64,000 nt of DNA. Origin: Nocardioides terrae. GTDB lineage: Bacteria; Actinomycetota; Actinomycetes; Propionibacteriales; Nocardioidaceae. Positions 48,499 through 57,833 of this stretch are shown here, piece by piece. The translations under genes and the position numbers were made by a program. How positions within the stretch are numbered: position 1 is the first letter of the stretch; each line of letters starts with the position of its first letter. Where the stretch lies: positions 182,952 through 246,951 of the forward strand of contig NZ_FOLB01000006.1 in NCBI RefSeq assembly GCF_900112345.1, written 5' to 3'. The notes beneath the pieces were generated by a model. The model made no database searches. It saw nothing but the letters and a program-made list of their open reading frames with translations, and was not told the origin of the DNA.

Positions 48499-50861
48499 CG
48501 CAACGTGAACTTCGTGTCGTTGACGACCCGCAGGTCACCGCCCAAGCCGACCTTCAGCTCGTAGCGCCCGACATCGAGACGGCCGAACGAGAGGGTGACG
48601 CAGCCGTCGGCGGGGACCTCGGTCGGGTAGCTGGTCGCGACGTACGTCGAGTCACCGCTGCCGAGGTCGGTGAGCTCCCCGACGACGTCGGTGTGCTTGC
48701 CTCCCGCCGTGCCGGTGAGATCCACGCCCCACGCGTAGACGGGCGACGTTCCCGAGTCGGGCTGACAACCCACCGCTGCCGTGCCGGGCCGGCCAGGCTC
48801 GGCCAGGGTCACCTCCGCCGTCGCACCGTCCGGCGCCGCCGTCGCATAGGGGCTGACGTAGTCCTTGCCCGCCCTGGCCGCCTTGATGAGCCGCAGGGCG
48901 AGGTTGACCGGCACGAAGCCCGACAGCACGGCCGCGCCGGTCACCTTGTCCAGCAGGCCGACGGTGGGTACACCGACCATCCGGTTGTGGGCATCGAAGG
49001 CGAGCCCGCCCGAGTTGCCACCCGATGCCGTCGCCGTGGTGTTGACGAGGGCTCGCGCGCCGTTCAGGCGGTCGTCGCTGGAGGTGCTGGCGACGCTGCC
49101 GGTGGTCAGCGTCGGGTCGGCGGAGTCCGCCGCTCCGGGGTAGCCCACGTAGGTGACGGGATCCCCGGTCCGCACGGTGTCGGAGTCACCAAGCCGGACC
49201 TCCGTCAGACCTGCGAGATCGCGAGCCGCCACCGCCGTGCCGGAGAACTTCTTGGTGATCCGCACGACCGCCAGGTCCAGGTAGCCGTCCGCGGCGACCA
49301 GCGTGGCGGTGAACCGCGGCTCGGCCGACGTGTCGAGACCCTCGTTGACGGAGACCTCGATGTCGTCGGGGTTGGCCGTCGCCTCGTCGGCGAAGAGGTA
49401 GGGCGCTCCTGAGTCCGCGCCTCGGAGCGCCCGGCCGACGGCGGCAGGAGCCGCGACGTGGGCGTTGGTGAGGATCAGCCCCTTGTCGGCGTCGACGATG
49501 ACCCCCGAACCGCCCCAGGCCTCGTCGCCGTTCGTGGCGAGGAGCGCGACGGTGGCTCGGGCCAGGTCGTCCTTCGTCACCGTCGCGACGGGGGCCTTGT
49601 CGTCTCGCGACAGCACCACGACGGCCGCGACCGCGACGAGGACCAGGCCGAGGACCGCCGCGCCCAGCCCGATGAGCGCCCGGGTCGGGACGCCCGAAGG
49701 GTGTGAGCGGGGCTTGCGCGCCGCTCGGCGCAGAGGCCGAGCGGCCGGCGCTGCGCCGGGTGTGCGGAGCAGCACGCGCTGTCCCTTCGCCGGATCACCG
49801 AGGATGACCTCCTGGTCGCCGGCGAGCAGCATGTCCTCCTGACGCGCGCCCTGGTGCCACGTGCCGGAGGTCGAACCGAGGTCCCGCAGGTGCCAGCCAC
49901 CGGCGACGTGCTCCAGACGAGCGTGGTGTCGGGAGACCGTGGAGGCGGTCGCCACCAGGTCGCAGTCCGCCTCGCGCCCGATCGTGAGCGTGCTCCCCGG
50001 AGTGACGGTGCGGGACACGCCGTCCAGGGTGACCGTGGCGGTGTCCGTCGGGACCAGCATCCCCGTCCCGAGCTCGGTCGGCGGTGCGGCGCCGACGGCG
50101 AGCACGCCACCCGGTCGTTGCCCTGGCAGCACGGTCTGCGGCGCGGCACCGTTCGCGTTGCCCAGACCGGGGCCGGGGCCGGTGCCATGGCCGTTCACCG
50201 GAGGCCGCCGGGTGGCCGGAAGCAGCGTCAGGCGGGAGGCCCCCGACCCCTGCCCGAGCCGCACCTCCGTCTGGCCGTCGACCTCATGGCGGGTGACGGC
50301 CACACCGTCGATGAAGCTGCCCTGCGTCGACTGCTGGTCGACGTACACCCACGTGCCGCCGGCGTGCTCGAGCCGGCCGTGCAGGCGCGAGACACCCGGA
50401 TCGTCGAGGGTGATGGTGCATTCGGGGTCCCGGCCGATCGTCGCACCGGTGGCGGCCCGCACGACGAACTCCCTGCCGGCGGCCCGGACGGTGAGGTCGT
50501 CCACGTCCGGCGCCCCGGTGGTCCGCAGGCCGTCCAGGGTGCGGTCGGGAACCGGCTCCGGCCGCAGCCGCATGGCCTCCGCGATCGTGCCCACGACCCA
50601 CATCGCGTCCTGGGACTGGACCGAGCTGCTCTCCTCCAGCTCGCGTGCGATGCTCGGAGCGGCGGCGACGCCCCGCTGCCGCAGCTTGGCGGGCACACCG
50701 GCACTGATGGCCAACCCCAGGAGGTTGGCCTCACCGGTGGACCCCGGGACCGCATCCGCCAGCATCGCGCGGACCCGGCGTGCGTCATCGAGCAGGTCTG
50801 GCCCGTGGCTGTGGACCAGCCGCGCCACCTCTGCCCGGACGAGTTCGGCAACCTGGTTCAT
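48495..50861 (-). CDS. Double-FHA membrane-anchored trypsin-like protease
   Basis: 788 aa. Residues 1-100 are the shared helical domain (RRVRAML at 28-34). FHA1 about 122-215 (TIGRDPECTI, SRLHGRLEH), linker with TVLP (Thr243), FHA2 about 275-367 (TIGREADCDLV, SRHHARLEH, GSTSGTW), membrane helix about 395-418, then an extracellular trypsin-like domain with His468 (LTNAHVA), Asp529 (YLDLAVV) and Ser617 (SGGNSGG). The cytoplasmic half can read pThr signals while the outer half cuts proteins. It may take the place of mycosin in this secretion locus. Confidence 0.9.
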   Translation of the reverse strand: MNQVAELVRAEVARLVHSHGPDLLDDARRVRAMLADAVPGSTGEANLLGLAISAGVPAKLRQRGVAAAPSIARELEESSSVQSQDAMWVVGTIAEAMRLRPEPVPDRTLDGLRTTGAPDVDDLTVRAAGREFVVRAATGATIGRDPECTITLDDPGVSRLHGRLEHAGGTWVYVDQQSTQGSFIDGVAVTRHEVDGQTEVRLGQGSGASRLTLLPATRRPPVNGHGTGPGPGLGNANGAAPQTVLPGQRPGGVLAVGAAPPTELGTGMLVPTDTATVTLDGVSRTVTPGSTLTIGREADCDLVATASTVSRHHARLEHVAGGWHLRDLGSTSGTWHQGARQEDMLLAGDQEVILGDPAKGQRVLLRTPGAAPAARPLRRAARKPRSHPSGVPTRALIGLGAAVLGLVLVAVAAVVVLSRDDKAPVATVTKDDLARATVALLATNGDEAWGGSGVIVDADKGLILTNAHVAAPAAVGRALRGADSGAPYLFADEATANPDDIEVSVNEGLDTSAEPRFTATLVAADGYLDLAVVRITKKFSGTAVAARDLAGLTEVRLGDSDTVRTGDPVTYVGYPGAADSADPTLTTGSVASTSSDDRLNGARALVNTTATASGGNSGGLAFDAHNRMVGVPTVGLLDKVTGAAVLSGFVPVNLALRLIKAARAGKDYVSPYATAAPDGATAEVTLAEPGRPGTAAVGCQPDSGTSPVYAWGVDLTGTAGGKHTDVVGELTDLGSGDSTYVATSYPTEVPADGCVTLSFGRLDVGRYELKVGLGGDLRVVNDTKFTLR

Positions 50862-53800
50862 CGGTCTACTCCCTTGTTCTCGACGAGCCGAGCCTCGTGC
50901 GGTCTCCTGATGTGTTCGGCCACGGAGGTCCGTGCCGCCATGACTGACGGCTGGGCGAGCTGGATCAGCTCAGCCCGCCCGCCGGTGACGAGGAATCCCC
51001 GCCCCGGCATCCCGATCGGCTCCAAGGGCGCCCGCAGCCGTACGCCGACCAGGTCCCCGTCCAGCTCGACCTCGGGTGCGAGGAGGAGCGCCTGCTTGCT
51101 GCGGCGCACCTCCGGCACCAGCCCCGTGTAGGCCCGTTGCGCCCAGCGGTTGTCGCTGGTGGCGACCACCCGGACCGGCGCGTCCCGGCCGGTGCGGGCG
51201 AGCTCCTCCAGCGCGGAGGAGGCGCGCTCGCCGTAGGTGTCGGCGTCGTCGCAGAGCACGAGCACACTGCTGTGACCATCGGCGAGGAGGGCGGACACGG
51301 CGCCGCCGAGACCCTCGACCGCGTCGACGTCGTCGGCGTCGAGGGGCCCGAGATCCCAGGCCACCCCCTTCTCCAGCACGTTCGCTCGGCGATGGACGAG
51401 CACGAGCGCGGGTGGGGCGGCCTGCCGTCGTGCGGCCGCTGCGAGGGCGGCGAGAGCGGTGGTGCGGCCGCTGTGCGGCGGACCCGCCACCAGCAGATGC
51501 CCGTCGCGCAGGTCGACGGCGACCGGCGCGACGTCGGTGTCACCGACCGCGACCGGCAGGACGAGCGGCTGCACCGCGGGCGGCAGGTCGCTCAACCCCA
51601 CCTCGTCCGGCATCCGGTCGACCGGAGGCTCGGTGCGGCTCCACCGGCTGCGAGCCCGTGCGACCACGGCGGCGAGGGCCGCCTGCTCGGCCGCGGGCTC
51701 CGCACCCGCGAGGACGGCGACCTGCACCTCGGTCGTGCCGCCGATGAAGCCCCGGCCGGGCGGCAGCGTGGCGCTGCGCACCAGTGCCGGTTCCACACCG
51801 AGGAGGGCGTAGTCGTCCTTCTCGGCCATCCGCAGCACCAGCCGGGTCGTCACCACGCTGCTCAGCGCCTGCGGGATGGCCGCGCGCCGATCGGCTGTGA
51901 GCAGCACGTGGATGCCGACACCCGGGCCGTCGGTCACCAGTCGTTCGAGCTGCTCGAGCACCCGGCCACCGTCGAGACGCTCGAGGGCGGACGCGGCACC
52001 CGCGTAGCCGTCGAGCAGCAGAACGACGCGCGGCAGCGTCGCCGAGCGGTCGGCGAGCTCGCCGAAGCTCGTCGCGCCCTCCCGGGCGAGCAGCTGCTTG
52101 CGGGTCGCGACCACGGCCGTGAGCCGGCGCAGTACCCGGGCGATCCGGCCGGGGTCGTCGGGTCCCACGGTGGCCAGGCACTGGGGGGCGTCCGCGAGCG
52201 CGTGGAGGCCGTGCCCCGCGAAGTCGAGCGCGTAGAGCTGCAGGCGGTCGGGGCCGAGCCGGTCCAGCAGGCCAGCGGCGATCGTCCGCAGCACCGTCGT
52301 CTTGCCGCTGCGGCTGGTCCCGAAGACGAGGAACGCGCCGTGCGAGGCGGGGTCGAAGACGGCGACCCGCTGGACCTGCCGGTCGGGCAGGTCGGCGAGC
52401 GCGAGCAGGGCCGCACCGTCGGGTGCGTCCGCCGTGGCGGCCAGCTCGGTCGTCGTCACGACGGCCGGAAGCGGCGGCAGCCAGGGCACGTGTGGCGGCT
52501 CCCAACGGCCCGTGCCCAGCAGCCGCCGGGCCGCCTCGACGAGCGCCTCCAACGTGGTCGGCCCTCCCGCGTCGTGGCGCGGCAGCGACCGGTCCGACGC
52601 GGCGCCCGGGTCGCTCAGGTCGGTGACCTCGACGAGCGCACCGCTCTCCTCGCGCAGCGGTCCGCCGGCGTACGCACTCTGGAACTCGAGCAGGTCGCGG
52701 TGTCGGCGCAGGTAGCCGCGGCCGGGGAGTGAGCGCCGGATGTGCGCCGCGTCGCGGGCGTCGACGATGTCCAGGCTGTCGGCCTCGTCGTTGACCCGGA
52801 GTGCGATCCGGACATCGACGTTCGCCCTGATGCGGTCGGTGATCACCCCGGCCGGGCGCTGCGTGGCCAGGACGAGACGCAGCCCGAGTGAGCGCCCTCG
52901 TGCAGCGATGTCGACGACCCCGTCGACGAACTCGGGCACCTCTTTGGCCAGGGTCGCGAACTCGTCGACGACGATGAGCAGGTCGCCGATGCTGGTGGAG
53001 CCGGACCTGAGCCTCAGCTCGGTGAGGTCGCGGGCGTCGGCGGCGGCGAGGACCTGCTCGCGGCGACGGATCTCGGCCTCGAGCGCCGCCAGCGCGCGTC
53101 GGGTGAGGTGCTCGTCGAGATCGGTCACCACGCCGACGCAGTGGGGCAGGTGCATGGCGTCCTTGAAGGCGGAGCCGCCCTTGTAGTCGACGAGCAGGAA
53201 GCCGACCCTGCTCGGCGGGTACGTCGCCGCCAGTGCGCCGACCATGGCCTGGAGCAGCTCGCTCTTGCCGGACCCTGTCGTGCCTCCGGCGAGCACGTGC
53301 GAGCCGGTCGGGCCCAGGTCGAGGTCGACGGGCCCCTCGTGCGACAGCCCGATGCGGGCGATCAGCTCCGTGGGATGGGCCGACTCCCACCGACGTCGCA
53401 TCGCGACGATCGACGCCGGCTCGGGCAGGACGTCCTCGAGGACGACCCGCTCCGGGAGTCGGTGGGCCCGGCGTACGTCGCCCGCGTCCTGCAGGGGCGC
53501 GAGGCTCGTGGCGAGGGTGAGGGCCGCGACCCGTCCGAAGGTCTCCGGCAGCAGGTCGACCTGTGCACCACCACGCAGACCGGTCAGGACCGCACCTCGG
53601 GCGCCGCGCTCGACGCTGAGGAGGACGCTCGTCGCGGTGGGCACGGTCTCGGCGTCCGAGCCGGTCCAGATCAGTGCGATCCCGACATCGGAGAGGAGCG
53701 CGACCTGGCCGAGCAGCGCAGGGTCGGGCCGGGTGTCCTGGTCGACGACGACGACGAGGACCGGGCCATCCGGCGGCCTCACCCGGCGGCCCTGCTCACT

Positions 53801-54961
53801 CTCCTCACGGCGCCGCCGGCCGAGCGCGGCGACCGCGGTCAGCAGTGCGTGCGTGTCTCTGGCCGTGTGGGCGACGGCCGGCTCGCCGAGGAGGTCATCG
53901 GCCAGATGAGGCAACCACTGCCACCAGTCGCAGGTGTCGACGTCGGTGCTCGCGAGCGCGAGCCGCAGGTCGGCCGGGCTGTGCAGCGTCGCCAGCTGGG
54001 CGCTCAGCCAGGTCGTCACGCCCACCGTGTCGACGCGCTCGCCGAGCACGGCGAGCGGGCCCTCCGTCCAGAGCGCGACCGCGACGGGGGCGCTCGGGAC
54101 GTCGAGCTCGGACTCGTAGTCGGGCCGGTCGGACGCCGCGAGGTGCGACGACGTCTGCTCGCGCAGGACCGCCGGAGCCCTCCGTCTGCTCGTGCCCAGC
54201 CGCAGGTGCAGGTCGTCGGCATCGCCGCGTTGGCGCTCCCACACCCGAGGGCTGAGCTCGCGCGTTGCCGCCGCGACCTGATCGGGGTCGGGGTGGGTGG
54301 CGAGCTGCCAGTCGAGCCAGTCGTGGGCGAAGCCCCGGAGCCGCGCCCGCACGGCGTCGGCCTCCTCGTCGAACGTGCGGCCGTGCTCGCGCAGGTCGTC
54401 AGCCCGCGCTCGCCGCTCCTCGTAGTAGTTCCACGCCACCATGACGGGAGTGAAGAGGGCGAAGAGAGCGATCTCCCAGTGCCGGGTGACGAGGACGAGG
54501 ATCCCACCGATCGCCAGGGGTATCACCATGGCGCCGAGCGGGAACCGCCGCGGTGACCTGCCCTGCGGCGGCTTCGGCAGCGTCAGGTCGAGCGCGGGCT
54601 CGACACGGACCGTCCGCGGCGGCCTGTTGACGGCGACCCGTCCCTCCGCATCGCCCGGTCGGTGCCGTGGCCAGCGTCGAAGTGCGCCGGTGCTGCCCGC
54701 CGGGCTCAGACCGACGGTGAGCACGAGCCGTTCACCACGGAGCACCCCGGCCTGCCCGAACGGGACGTCTCGGTCCAGCCAGGTGTTGCTGACCAGGGAT
54801 CGGGCCTGGACCGCGCCGGTCGATCCCTCGACGCCCAGGTGGCGGGCCACCGCGTCGAGGATCGCGCCGACCTGAGCATCCGCCGGGGCCCTGACGGCGA
54901 GGCGGCGCGGCTCCGCACCGGGCAGGGCGGCCTCGACCTCGACCTCGAGCGTCTCCTTCAT
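50858..54961 (-). CDS. EccC/EssC-like FtsK-type secretion ATPase
   Basis: 1367 aa from the ATG at 54961; a GTG at 54973 is possible. Residues 1-85 resemble a ubiquitin-like YukD/EccD domain, and two membrane helices lie about 142-180. Three FtsK/SpoIIIE ATPase domains follow: first with GGTTGSGKS (559-567) and LLIVVDEFA (661-669), second with GTSRSGKTT (881-889), third with GPPHSGRTT (1160-1168), where the Walker Lys is Arg. This is the motor of type VII secretion, which moves WXG100 pairs. Domain one looks active, the third probably not. Coupled to the protease by overlap. Confidence 0.92.
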   Translation of the reverse strand: MKETLEVEVEAALPGAEPRRLAVRAPADAQVGAILDAVARHLGVEGSTGAVQARSLVSNTWLDRDVPFGQAGVLRGERLVLTVGLSPAGSTGALRRWPRHRPGDAEGRVAVNRPPRTVRVEPALDLTLPKPPQGRSPRRFPLGAMVIPLAIGGILVLVTRHWEIALFALFTPVMVAWNYYEERRARADDLREHGRTFDEEADAVRARLRGFAHDWLDWQLATHPDPDQVAAATRELSPRVWERQRGDADDLHLRLGTSRRRAPAVLREQTSSHLAASDRPDYESELDVPSAPVAVALWTEGPLAVLGERVDTVGVTTWLSAQLATLHSPADLRLALASTDVDTCDWWQWLPHLADDLLGEPAVAHTARDTHALLTAVAALGRRRREESEQGRRVRPPDGPVLVVVVDQDTRPDPALLGQVALLSDVGIALIWTGSDAETVPTATSVLLSVERGARGAVLTGLRGGAQVDLLPETFGRVAALTLATSLAPLQDAGDVRRAHRLPERVVLEDVLPEPASIVAMRRRWESAHPTELIARIGLSHEGPVDLDLGPTGSHVLAGGTTGSGKSELLQAMVGALAATYPPSRVGFLLVDYKGGSAFKDAMHLPHCVGVVTDLDEHLTRRALAALEAEIRRREQVLAAADARDLTELRLRSGSTSIGDLLIVVDEFATLAKEVPEFVDGVVDIAARGRSLGLRLVLATQRPAGVITDRIRANVDVRIALRVNDEADSLDIVDARDAAHIRRSLPGRGYLRRHRDLLEFQSAYAGGPLREESGALVEVTDLSDPGAASDRSLPRHDAGGPTTLEALVEAARRLLGTGRWEPPHVPWLPPLPAVVTTTELAATADAPDGAALLALADLPDRQVQRVAVFDPASHGAFLVFGTSRSGKTTVLRTIAAGLLDRLGPDRLQLYALDFAGHGLHALADAPQCLATVGPDDPGRIARVLRRLTAVVATRKQLLAREGATSFGELADRSATLPRVVLLLDGYAGAASALERLDGGRVLEQLERLVTDGPGVGIHVLLTADRRAAIPQALSSVVTTRLVLRMAEKDDYALLGVEPALVRSATLPPGRGFIGGTTEVQVAVLAGAEPAAEQAALAAVVARARSRWSRTEPPVDRMPDEVGLSDLPPAVQPLVLPVAVGDTDVAPVAVDLRDGHLLVAGPPHSGRTTALAALAAAARRQAAPPALVLVHRRANVLEKGVAWDLGPLDADDVDAVEGLGGAVSALLADGHSSVLVLCDDADTYGERASSALEELARTGRDAPVRVVATSDNRWAQRAYTGLVPEVRRSKQALLLAPEVELDGDLVGVRLRAPLEPIGMPGRGFLVTGGRAELIQLAQPSVMAARTSVAEHIRRPHEARLVENKGVDR

Positions 54962-54977
54962 GCCGCCGCCCACGCCG

Positions 54978-55676
54978 TCACCAGACCAGCAGCTGAGGGT
55001 CGGCCGGCTCGGGCAGCTCCGGTTCCGGCAGCCGGGGCTCCGACACCGGCTCAGCCGCGTCCGGCCGACCGGGCTGTGACGCGATCCGCGAGGCGGCCGT
55101 CGAGACGAAGCGGACGAGGTAGGCCAGCTGCTCGGGTCCGGCCGCCGTGAAGGGCTTGATGCCGGGGTCGGCGATGAAGCGGTCCAGCACGTCGACGTCC
55201 GCATCGGCTCCGATCGCGATCGCCATACGGACCGCTCGGCGGCCCCACGGCTCGGCGAGCAGCGCTGCCAGCCCGGCTTCGAAGTCGTCGGTGGGCTGGC
55301 CGTCCGAGATGAGCACGAGAACCGGGGGGAGCGCCCGGTGGTCCATCGGAGGGACCTGGAGGACCTCGCTCACGGCGGTGAGTGCCGCGCCGAGGTCGGT
55401 GAAGCCCCCCGCCACGACGGGTGCCCAGGTCAGCTCCGCGATGGGCGTCGGCTGTGGCACGTGCCACCGGGCGCCGTCGGCGAAGACGATGGCACGGACC
55501 AGCAGGTCGGCGAAGGGGTTCTGGGCCGCGACGTCACGCAGGTCGGGCAGCGCCGCCCGGATCGCCTCGTTGAGCGCCTCGATCTTTCCCTGTGCGGCCA
55601 TGGAGCCGGAGCCGTCCAGCAGGAAGACGAAGTGGAGAGGTCGACCGGTCGGCCGGGCACCCGGGCGGAACGTCAT
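54978..55676 (-). CDS. TerY-like VWA domain protein, copy 2
   Basis: 232 aa. LHFVFLLDGSGSMAAQGK has the metal site DxSxS (Asp21, Ser23, Ser25), with the later Thr in GGFTDLGAAL and Asp in LVLISDGQPTDDF. TerY-like VWA proteins form phosphorylation-linked complexes in the cytoplasm. Pro/Glu-rich C-terminal tail. Clearly paralogous to the protein at 59347, with the MIDAS at the same residue numbers. Confidence 0.85.
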   Translation of the reverse strand: MTFRPGARPTGRPLHFVFLLDGSGSMAAQGKIEALNEAIRAALPDLRDVAAQNPFADLLVRAIVFADGARWHVPQPTPIAELTWAPVVAGGFTDLGAALTAVSEVLQVPPMDHRALPPVLVLISDGQPTDDFEAGLAALLAEPWGRRAVRMAIAIGADADVDVLDRFIADPGIKPFTAAGPEQLAYLVRFVSTAASRIASQPGRPDAAEPVSEPRLPEPELPEPADPQLLVW

Positions 55677-55687
55677 GGCGAAGACCC

Positions 55688-56467
55688 TCAGCCGATCCGG
55701 TTGCTGCCGGGGTCGCTGGGGTCGGGGAAGATGTCGCCGAAGCTTCCGATGTTGCCGTGGTGGTCGCCGTAGGCGCCGGCGCCCACGTAGTCCATGCCCG
55801 TCGGAGCGTTCGTGGCCTTGTTCAGCTCTCCGCCGATGCCGATCATCAGCGCCGTCGCCGCCCCGGAGAACCCGCCCTTGCTGAGCGCGGCACCGAGCGT
55901 GGACGGCCCGACGCCGGCGCTTCCCGCCAGGACCACGGCCAGATCCGCCGGGCTGCCTCCGCCCTGTCCGCCGTGTATGTCGTCGACCCAGGCCGAGACG
56001 TCGATCCCGGCGTTGCCGCCGACGCTCGTGCCGGCCTGCATGCCGGCGGTCCAGGTCGAGAGGTCGACGCCGCTGTTGCCGCCGACGGTCGTGCCGGCCT
56101 GCATGCCGGCGGTCCAGGCCGAGAGGTCGACGCCGCTGTTGCCGCCGACGGTCGCACTGCCCGCTAGCACGGTGGCGAGGTCCACGTCCGGGCCGGCGAC
56201 GGCGGTGGCGAGCGACTGGTCAGCGGTGATCTCCTGTGCGCGCAGCGCGATGTCGAGCCCGGCGACCAGATAGGCCAGCGTGGCCAGGGTGCCGTCGCGC
56301 TCGATCGCGGTCAGCTCCTCCTGCAGCCAGCCGGCGAGCGCCGGCGGGACGGCGCACATGCAGGTTCCGTGTACGCCCTCGACCGCGCTGCGCAAACGGG
56401 TCACCTGGCCGTTGAGCTGACCGGCCATGCCGTCGAGCTCGGCGGGATCCATCCAGATCGTGGTCAT
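55688..56467 (-). CDS. Repeat-bearing putative type VII substrate
   Basis: 259 aa. The N-terminal half (1-85) is helical, with MDPAELDGMAGQLNGQVTRL like the start of ESX-associated proteins. Residues 107-167 hold three copies of a 21-residue unit, VGGNSGVDLSAWTAGMQAGT-like, flanked on both sides by the related segments VDLATVLAGSA and ADLAVVLAGSA. The C-terminus is Gly/Asp-rich. There is no signal peptide or membrane helix. Position among WXG100 and EccC genes suggests a secreted substrate; function unknown. Confidence 0.7.
   Translation of the reverse strand: MTTIWMDPAELDGMAGQLNGQVTRLRSAVEGVHGTCMCAVPPALAGWLQEELTAIERDGTLATLAYLVAGLDIALRAQEITADQSLATAVAGPDVDLATVLAGSATVGGNSGVDLSAWTAGMQAGTTVGGNSGVDLSTWTAGMQAGTSVGGNAGIDVSAWVDDIHGGQGGGSPADLAVVLAGSAGVGPSTLGAALSKGGFSGAATALMIGIGGELNKATNAPTGMDYVGAGAYGDHHGNIGSFGDIFPDPSDPGSNRIG
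55967..56149 (-). repeat. 63-bp repeat, three copies, in the putative substrate gene
   Basis: Encodes the 21-residue unit three times; copies one and two are nearly identical at DNA level, the third has diverged. The frame is kept, so copy number could change without breaking the gene. Confidence 0.75.
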
Positions 56468-56479
56468 CGGATTCCTCCT

Positions 56480-57553
56480 TCAGTGGGCGCCGGCCGGCAG
56501 CAGCGTGCCGAGAAGGCGACGGATGTCGTCGGTCGAGAGGTCGGAGCCGTCGGCCGTCGTACGACGGGGGTGTGCTGTCGGACCGGACGGGTCCGTCTGG
56601 TGCCAGCCGGCCTCGGCGCCCGTGACGGCCCCGGCCACGCGGTAGGCACTGCGCAGCCGGACGGAGCCGCGACTGCGCGCGGTCGCGGCGAGGATCCTCG
56701 TCGCGAGCTCGCCGGTCCCGTGCACGGCGAGCTCCAGCTCGTGCGGGCGCGTGCCGCGCGAGATGACCACCATCCGCTGCGGGCGGGCGGCGAACCAGGC
56801 GAGCGCGTCGTCGGCGGCCAGCACCACCAACAGGTCGTGCGACGCCGCCAGCTCGAGCGCCTCGCGGAGGCAGGGGTCGGTGTCGGCGCCGCGTGCGACC
56901 AGGCTGCGCCAGCTCGCCGAGGTGACCGCGTCGCGCGCCGCCGGATCGAGTCCGTCGAGGACCGACGGGTCGGAGCCCGGCAGGAGCGTGACCCCGAAGT
57001 GCTGGGCGGCACCGAAGGCCTCCTCGGACGTGATCGTGTAGGTCTGCGACCGGCTCACGGTGCCGTTCCCCTGCCACAGGCGGGTGACCGTCGTCCAGTC
57101 GGCCCGATCGTTCTCCCGGACGGGCAGCACCTCTGGCGCGCCGGCAGCGGGCGTGACGAACCTGACCGATCCGAGGATCGCCTCGGCCTCTGCCGCCGTG
57201 GCCGCGTTGCCGTCCGGCAGGACCGAGGTCAGCACGACGAAGCGGCCATCGTGCAGGCCGTAGCGGATCGTCGCGCTCATCGCGCACCCGTTCTCGGACC
57301 AGGTCATCGTGCGGCTCTGCCCGGGCGCGCCGAGCACGACGGTGGTCGCCAGACCGCCGTCGACGGCACCGGGGAAGTGGTCGGTGGCGGCGACGAGGGC
57401 CTCCAGGTCGGCGTCGGCCCCGACCGGAGTCGACTCGACCCGGACGTACGCCTGGCCGCCGGGCCGCACGACCTCCAGCCGCTCGACCGGGACCCAGCCG
57501 CTGGGCCCGCAGACGCTGGCACGCGCAGGCGCCCGCCACGCCAGGGCGGTCAT
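56480..57553 (-). CDS. Hypothetical type VII-associated protein
   Basis: 357 aa, coupled to the upstream WXG100 gene by ATGA. Residues about 45-130 resemble a DcrB/DUF1795-like beta sandwich (ATDHFPGAVDGGLATTVVLG; ATAAEAEAILGSVRF). The C-terminal half has LLVVLAADDALAWFAARPQR and ELAVHGTGELATRILA, loosely like EspG-type ESX chaperones. No signal peptide. It may be a chaperone for the WXG100 pair or the repeat protein; this is inferred from position. Confidence 0.6.
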   Translation of the reverse strand: MTALAWRAPARASVCGPSGWVPVERLEVVRPGGQAYVRVESTPVGADADLEALVAATDHFPGAVDGGLATTVVLGAPGQSRTMTWSENGCAMSATIRYGLHDGRFVVLTSVLPDGNAATAAEAEAILGSVRFVTPAAGAPEVLPVRENDRADWTTVTRLWQGNGTVSRSQTYTITSEEAFGAAQHFGVTLLPGSDPSVLDGLDPAARDAVTSASWRSLVARGADTDPCLREALELAASHDLLVVLAADDALAWFAARPQRMVVISRGTRPHELELAVHGTGELATRILAATARSRGSVRLRSAYRVAGAVTGAEAGWHQTDPSGPTAHPRRTTADGSDLSTDDIRRLLGTLLPAGAH

Positions 57554-57831
57554 CGCTGCTCCCGGGCCTGCTGGAGCAGCTGCGCCTCGACGACGGCGGC
57601 CTCGCGGTTGAGCCGGTCGGCCACCCCGGCCATCCGGGCCGAGACGTCGCGCAGGGTGCGGCTCGCGGTCGAGATCCGGGTCCGGAACGCGTCGGCCGCA
57701 GGGCCGGCGTACGTCATGCCGGCGACCCCACTGTCCACCGTCGAGACGGTGGTTCCCACCGTCTCGGCCCTGAAGCGCAGCTGGGCGGCCGCTGCCCGCA
57801 TGGCGGCGGGGTCGCCGGTGACGACGGACAT
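57550..57831 (-). CDS. WXG100-family protein with YAG in place of WXG
   Basis: 93 aa, two predicted helices with the turn MTYAGPAADAFR at 39-50, where the canonical Trp is Tyr41. The surrounding PAAD.FR sequence matches that of the neighbouring WXG100 protein, so the two are paralogues and probably form a heterodimer. Likely secreted by the EccC-like ATPase. Confidence 0.82.
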   Translation of the reverse strand: MSVVTGDPAAMRAAAAQLRFRAETVGTTVSTVDSGVAGMTYAGPAADAFRTRISTASRTLRDVSARMAGVADRLNREAAVVEAQLLQQAREQR

Positions 57832-57833
57832 GG

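Noticed and set aside
50284..54255. Several large frames opposite the EccC-like gene
   Set aside because: Arg/Pro/Gly-rich shadows; the minus frame has three ATPase domains with correct motifs.
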